Source of the DNA: an uncultured Prevotella sp.
Lineage (GTDB): Bacteria; Bacteroidota; Bacteroidia; Bacteroidales; Bacteroidaceae
Reading direction: 5' to 3'
Assembly: GCA_900546575.1 (NCBI GenBank)
Contig: URDM01000004.1
Span: forward strand, 1 to 64,000
DNA length: 64,000 nt
The translations under genes and the position numbers were made by a program. The notes under the pieces were generated by a model. It was not told the DNA's origin. It ran no database searches and worked only from the letters and a program-made list of their open reading frames with translations. This document shows positions 60,182 through 64,000 of this stretch, in pieces (positions within the stretch are counted from its first letter, which is position 1; each line of letters opens with the position of its first letter).

Positions 60182-62221
60182 ATGAAAAAGCAAACAACCT
60201 ACATAGATCGAGACGTGAGTTGGATGTACTTCAACCACCGTATTCTGCAAGAAGCCGAGAAGCAGCAGGTGCCCCTGCTCGAACGTCTTTCGTTTCTTGG
60301 CATCTACAGCAACAATCTTGATGAGTTCTTCCGTGTGCGTGTAGCCTCGCTCAATCGCTTGGCTGACAGCGAAAGCCTGCCCGACAAGCGCCGCAAGGAG
60401 TTCAAGCGCACGCTCAAGACCATCAACCGGCTCAACGAGGAGTATTCGTCTGAATACACCAAGGTGATAAAGAGTGTGTTCGCCGAACTCGAAGAACACC
60501 ACATCCGACTGCTCAACGAGACCCAACTCAACGACGAGCAGAAGCAATTTCTCAAGCGTCTGTACTACGACAAGCTCAACGGCTCGACCAATCCCATCTG
60601 GCTCTCAGCCATCGACGACCTCAACACGCTTGAGGACAACCGCATATACCTCGTCGTAAAGAAGACCCACACCGACTCGGAACGTAAGGTGAAGTATGCC
60701 GTCATCAAGGTTCCCGACCGCGTGTACGGCCGCTTCATACGCCTGCCGCAGAGCGACGGCTACGACAACATCATGTATCTCGACGACGTGATACGCTTCT
60801 GTCTGCCTCTGATATTCATCGGCACCAAGCCGTCGACATACGAAGCCTACTCCTTTAAGTTCACCAAGGATGCCGAAATGGAGGTGGACAACGATGCCGA
60901 CTACGGCGCTATGGAGAAGATAGCGCTCGGAGTGAGCTCGCGAAAGCGTGGCGAACCCATCCGTGTGATATACGACAAGGACATGCCACGCGACATGCAG
61001 AAGCGCGTTTTCGACCGTCTTAATGTGCGCGAACTTGACACTTCGCTCGCAGGCGGACGCTATCAGAACCACCGCGACCTCATGTCGTTCCCCGACTGCG
61101 GTCACAACGAACTGAAATACGAGAAGTGGCAGCCTGTGATGAAGCCCGAATTCCTCGCCGAGGAGTCGCTCTTCGAACAGATACGCAAGAAAGACCGCTT
61201 CATACACGTGCCCTACAACTCGTTCGACGCCTACATCCGACTGCTGCGCGAGGCTGCCCTGCGCCCCAGCGTCAAGGAGATAAAGACCACACTCTATCGT
61301 CTTGCCAAGGATTCGAAGGTGGTGAAGGCGCTCATCTGTGCCGCCCGCAACGGCAAGAAGGTCACGGCTGTGGTCGAACTGATGGCGCGATTTGACGAGG
61401 AGAGCAACATCAAGTGGAGCAAGCGAATGCAGGAAGAGGGCGTCAATGTAATATTCGGTGTCGAAGGACTCAAGATTCACAGCAAACTGCTGTACATCAA
61501 CACCACTAAGGGCGACATAGCCTGCGTGGGCACAGGCAACTTCCACGAGGGCAACGCACGCGTATATACCGACTATCTGATGATGACCGCCCGCCAGGGC
61601 ATCGTGAGCGAGGTGGCCAAGGTGTTCGACTTCATCGACCGTCCCTTCTCGCCGATGCGCTTCCGCGAGTTGCTCGTGTCGCCAAACTCAATGAAATCGC
61701 GCATTCTGCGACTCTTCGACAACGAGATAAAGAACGCGCAGGAGGGCCGTCCGGCGTGGGTCAAGATAAAGATAAACCACATAACCGACCCCGATGTAGT
61801 CAACAAGATGTACGTCGCATCGCGTGCCGGAGTGCGCATCGACGCCCTTGTACGCGGCAACTGCTCGCTCGTGCCGGGCATAGAGGGTGTGAGCGACAAC
61901 ATACGCGTCGTCGGAATCATCGACCGTTATCTCGAACATTCACGCATACTGATATTCTGCAACAACGACAAGCCACGCTACTTCATAGGCTCAGCCGACT
62001 GGATGCCGCGCAATCTCGTCAACCGTATCGAGGTGCTCACACCCGTCTACGACGACGAAATGAAGCGCGACCTCATGCGAACCGTCGACTACGGACTGCG
62101 CGACACTACCAACGGACGCATCGTAGACGGCCGTGGCACCAACGAGATACAACCCGTGAAGGAAGGCGTAGAGCCGTTCCGCTCGCAGGAAGAACTGCAC
62201 ATCGAATACAACAAGATATGA
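60182..62221 (+). CDS. ppk1: Polyphosphate kinase 1
   Basis: A 679-residue enzyme that reversibly makes inorganic polyphosphate from ATP. The N-terminal domain begins DRDVSWMYFNHRILQEAEKQ, with SNNLDEFFRVRV. The two catalytic histidines are H433 in EGLKIHSKLLYI (the phosphorylated one) and H586 in DRYLEHSRILIF. Other blocks are KTTLYRLAKDS and TGNFHEGNARVYTD. Full length. Its TGA overlaps the ppx ATG by 3 bp (ATGA). Confidence 0.97.
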   Translation: MKKQTTYIDRDVSWMYFNHRILQEAEKQQVPLLERLSFLGIYSNNLDEFFRVRVASLNRLADSESLPDKRRKEFKRTLKTINRLNEEYSSEYTKVIKSVFAELEEHHIRLLNETQLNDEQKQFLKRLYYDKLNGSTNPIWLSAIDDLNTLEDNRIYLVVKKTHTDSERKVKYAVIKVPDRVYGRFIRLPQSDGYDNIMYLDDVIRFCLPLIFIGTKPSTYEAYSFKFTKDAEMEVDNDADYGAMEKIALGVSSRKRGEPIRVIYDKDMPRDMQKRVFDRLNVRELDTSLAGGRYQNHRDLMSFPDCGHNELKYEKWQPVMKPEFLAEESLFEQIRKKDRFIHVPYNSFDAYIRLLREAALRPSVKEIKTTLYRLAKDSKVVKALICAARNGKKVTAVVELMARFDEESNIKWSKRMQEEGVNVIFGVEGLKIHSKLLYINTTKGDIACVGTGNFHEGNARVYTDYLMMTARQGIVSEVAKVFDFIDRPFSPMRFRELLVSPNSMKSRILRLFDNEIKNAQEGRPAWVKIKINHITDPDVVNKMYVASRAGVRIDALVRGNCSLVPGIEGVSDNIRVVGIIDRYLEHSRILIFCNNDKPRYFIGSADWMPRNLVNRIEVLTPVYDDEMKRDLMRTVDYGLRDTTNGRIVDGRGTNEIQPVKEGVEPFRSQEELHIEYNKI

Positions 62222-63102
62222 ACATCGCCGCTATAGACATAGGCTCCAACGGAGCCAGACTGCTCATAAAGAGTTTCGACGACAACGCACCCGAGTCGTC
62301 ACGTATACGCAAACTGCTCTTCATCCGCATCCCCTTGCGACTGGGCAAGGACGTTTTTGCGCTCGGCAAGATTTCGAAGGAGCGCCAGCGCATGATGATG
62401 CACATGATGAAGGGATTCAGCGAGTTTATGCAACTGTACAATGTTGAGCACTTCCGCGCCTGCGCCACGTCGGCAATGCGCGACGCCGAGAACGGCAAGA
62501 AGGTGATGCGACGCATCGAGAAGGCCACGGGCATCCGTCTGGAGATAATACCCGGAGCCGAGGAGGCGCAGCTGCTGTGCAACAACCTCGTGGAGAACAC
62601 CGCCAGTACCGAAGGCAACTATGCCTACGTCGATGTAGGCGGAGGCTCCACCGAAATCTCCTTGCTGCACGACGGCATATTGGCAGAGAGCCACTCGTTC
62701 AACGTGGGCACTCTGCGCATGCTTGCCGGAGCCGTGACCCAGGAAGAGCGCAACGCCATGTGCCGCATGCTCGAGAAGTATGCCGAGGAGTTTCCCGACA
62801 CCAAGATTATCGGTTCGGGCGGCAACATCAACCGTCTCTTCAAGCTGGCGCACGTCAAGGGCGACTCGCGCACGCTGCCCGTGGACACGCTCAAGCAACT
62901 CTATGCCGAGCTGGCACCGCTCTCCATCGAGGAGCGCATGCAGCAATACAAGCTCAAGGACGACCGCGCCGACGTGATAATGCCCGCTGCCGAGATATTC
63001 CTCCTCGTAGCACGGTCGCTCAAGTGCAACGAAATCCTCGTGCCCAACATCTCGCTCGCCGACTCCATTGTAGACGGCATATACAAGAAGAATAAAGAGT
63101 AG
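62218..63102 (+). CDS. ppx: Exopolyphosphatase / Ppx-GppA phosphatase family protein
   Basis: A 294-residue ASKHA-fold protein: AIDIGSNGARLLIKSF (phosphate 1 loop), CATSAMRDAENG, IIPGAEEAQLL, YVDVGGGSTEISLL (phosphate 2 loop) and KIIGSGGNINRLF. It lacks the C-terminal HD and helical domains of E. coli Ppx (513 aa), matching the short ~300-residue forms; either polyphosphate or pppGpp hydrolysis is possible. A longer frame reaching into ppk was rejected. The operon with ppk gives opposite activities for polyphosphate turnover. Confidence 0.93.
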   Translation: MNIAAIDIGSNGARLLIKSFDDNAPESSRIRKLLFIRIPLRLGKDVFALGKISKERQRMMMHMMKGFSEFMQLYNVEHFRACATSAMRDAENGKKVMRRIEKATGIRLEIIPGAEEAQLLCNNLVENTASTEGNYAYVDVGGGSTEISLLHDGILAESHSFNVGTLRMLAGAVTQEERNAMCRMLEKYAEEFPDTKIIGSGGNINRLFKLAHVKGDSRTLPVDTLKQLYAELAPLSIEERMQQYKLKDDRADVIMPAAEIFLLVARSLKCNEILVPNISLADSIVDGIYKKNKE

Positions 63103-63130
63103 AGAATCCAAGTATAAATAATGGCTGTTT

Positions 63131-63235
63131 CAAAACGAGTCCTTTTGCCTTCCAAAAGGACTCGTTTTGCATTGTAAAAGGACTCCTTTTAGGGAGCAAA
63201 AGGATTCGTTTTGGAAGCCAAAAGGACTCCTTTTG
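63131..63235. repeat. Five-unit 22-bp palindrome array, copy 5
   Basis: Units start at 63131, 63153, 63175, 63197 and 63219. Spacers are CCTTC, CATTG, GGGAG and GAAGC. It starts 28 bp after ppx. Two spacers (CATTG, CCTTC) also occur in array 4, in swapped order. Confidence 0.95.
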
Positions 63236-63368
63236 GAAAGTGGAATGTTAAGTGTTGAATGTTATCTCACCACAACGCCACCACAACATTTCAACTTTAT
63301 ATGCTTATAATTCGTTCGTTTTGTGTAACTTTGCCACGAGTTATAAACCTAATAGTGCAATTCTTGCA

Positions 63369-64000
63369 ATGAAAGCATTTTTATTCATCATTGTGTCATT
63401 GCTCGCATCGGTCAGTACAATTGCGCAGAATGTGAAGTTTGACATCGAAACCGACCTCCAGCGGCTTGACTCCGTCGTGGCAAACAGCGCCAACTACGAC
63501 CGTCAGAAACAGCAGAACATCAATCTTATAAAGCGCTCTGCCGGGACTTACGTCACACCTACCGAACGTTACAATTTCTACAAGCGTATGTACCGAGTAC
63601 ATGAAGTACGACAGCGATTCGGCAAAACACTATGCGTTGTTGTGCCAGGAAGTGGCAAGCCGAGCTGATATTCCCAACCTTGAAGTGTCGGCAATGCTCG
63701 ACAGGGCGTATATTATGATTCTATGTGGCGAACTGATTGACGCGCAACGCATACTTAACCATATATCCACACCGGTAGAAAACATGCCGGAGGATGTGCA
63801 GATGTGGCGGCACCGAGCGCGCCTTCAACTATGCCATGCTGTGCACCGATTCTGCCTGCCTCCGACCGTCTTACGCCCGAGCTCCGCATCTATGCCCTCG
63901 TCAGCATGGGCATCACCGACAGCGTCAGCATAGCCGAGTTTCTGCATTATTTGCCCCAGACCATATACAACTATCGTCTGCGTGTGCGCCATAACGCATG
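63369..64000 (+). pseudogene. DUF6377-like signalling protein, frameshifted and internally deleted (runs off window)
   Basis: It starts with a signal peptide (MKAFLFIIVSLLASVSTIAQ) and the DUF6377 N-terminal pattern DLQRLDSVVANSANYDRQKQ, then TERYNFYKRMY. After 63593 the reading continues in the +1 frame ([33 protein letters not shown]). Near 63815 it shifts again ([11 protein letters not shown]) and then returns to the first frame at about 63849, where [20 protein letters not shown] and [20 protein letters not shown] form the C-terminal helix-turn-helix. Intact relatives are near 550 residues with TPRs, a membrane helix and coiled coil; only about 210 remain. A TAACTTTG -7 element is at 63326-63333. 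The stop lies beyond the window. Confidence 0.8.

Noticed and set aside
61756..62217. Upstream extension of ppx into ppk
   Set aside because: The extension is Arg/His-rich out-of-frame ppk sequence; Ppx family proteins begin at MNIAAIDIGSN.

Overview
The window comes from a Bacteroidales genome, most likely Prevotellaceae (Prevotella/Segatella-like). The evidence is a SusC/SusD pair with DUF4843 and PKD-like lipoproteins, a GH92 mannosidase, a BspA-type leucine-rich repeat protein, AICAR formyltransferase as a separate protein, DUF6377 and DUF4250 proteins, and many promoters of the Bacteroidetes type (TAnnTTTG, often with TTTG or TTG about 20 bp upstream). Shine-Dalgarno sites are mostly absent. 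No rRNA, tRNA, CRISPR array or complete insertion sequence was seen.

Layout. 1-408: 3' end of a group II intron, next to an outer-membrane beta-barrel gene. 1.2-4.7 kb: clpS, clpA and aat, the core of the bacterial N-degron pathway. 4.9-10.9 kb (minus strand): a MATE exporter coupled to a DUF4250 gene, a NagB-like/PIG-L fusion and a GH92 mannosidase. 11.1-13.7 kb: a MalY/PatB-type PLP enzyme and murF. 13.9-15.4 kb: an AbiE toxin-antitoxin pair, then a histidine kinase. 16.6-26.5 kb: housekeeping genes yceD, rpmF, fabH, era, der, a small lipoprotein, dxs, trkA and trkH. 26.7-35.7 kb: manA, an orphan AAA ATPase, nhaD, cysK, metY, an AraC regulator and a DMT transporter. 35.8-37.9 kb: an AAA ATPase with a DUF4435 (TOPRIM-like) protein, the same pair of domains as the PARIS defence system. 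38-41.9 kb: rplS, a flippase-like membrane protein, pepD and a lipoprotein. 42.7-54.3 kb: an uptake locus of SusC, SusD, DUF4843, PKD-like and two TlpA-type thioredoxin proteins, with no glycoside hydrolase. 54.5-57.7 kb: a small basic protein, AICAR formyltransferase, a small hypothetical and a secreted C1 peptidase. 57.9-63.1 kb: a phosphate-type porin, a leucine-rich repeat protein, ppk and ppx, with 11-bp direct repeats of Pho-box geometry upstream of the porin. 63.4-64 kb: a frameshifted, internally deleted DUF6377 pseudogene.

The most unusual feature is non-coding. Five intergenic arrays (1529, 13740, 30622, 42404 and 63131) each hold exactly five 17-bp palindromes related to CAAAAGGACTCCTTTTG, separated by four variable 5-bp spacers, for a fixed length of 105 bp and a 22-bp period. 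Other dispersed families are 51-53-bp palindromes in four places, two copies of a roughly 235-bp MITE-like element, a 150-bp imperfect inverted repeat flanking aat, an AT-rich family with a GC-rich core in five copies, and a GC-rich palindrome family.

Functional groupings: N-degron recognition and degradation (clpS, clpA, aat); envelope and lipid precursors (murF, fabH, dxs); ribosome-linked genes (yceD, rpmF, era, der, rplS); ion homeostasis (trkAH, nhaD); sulfur assimilation (cysK, metY); polyphosphate metabolism (ppk, ppx, porin); and probable phage defence (AbiE, AAA + DUF4435). All functional calls are by eye from protein sequence; no database search was run.
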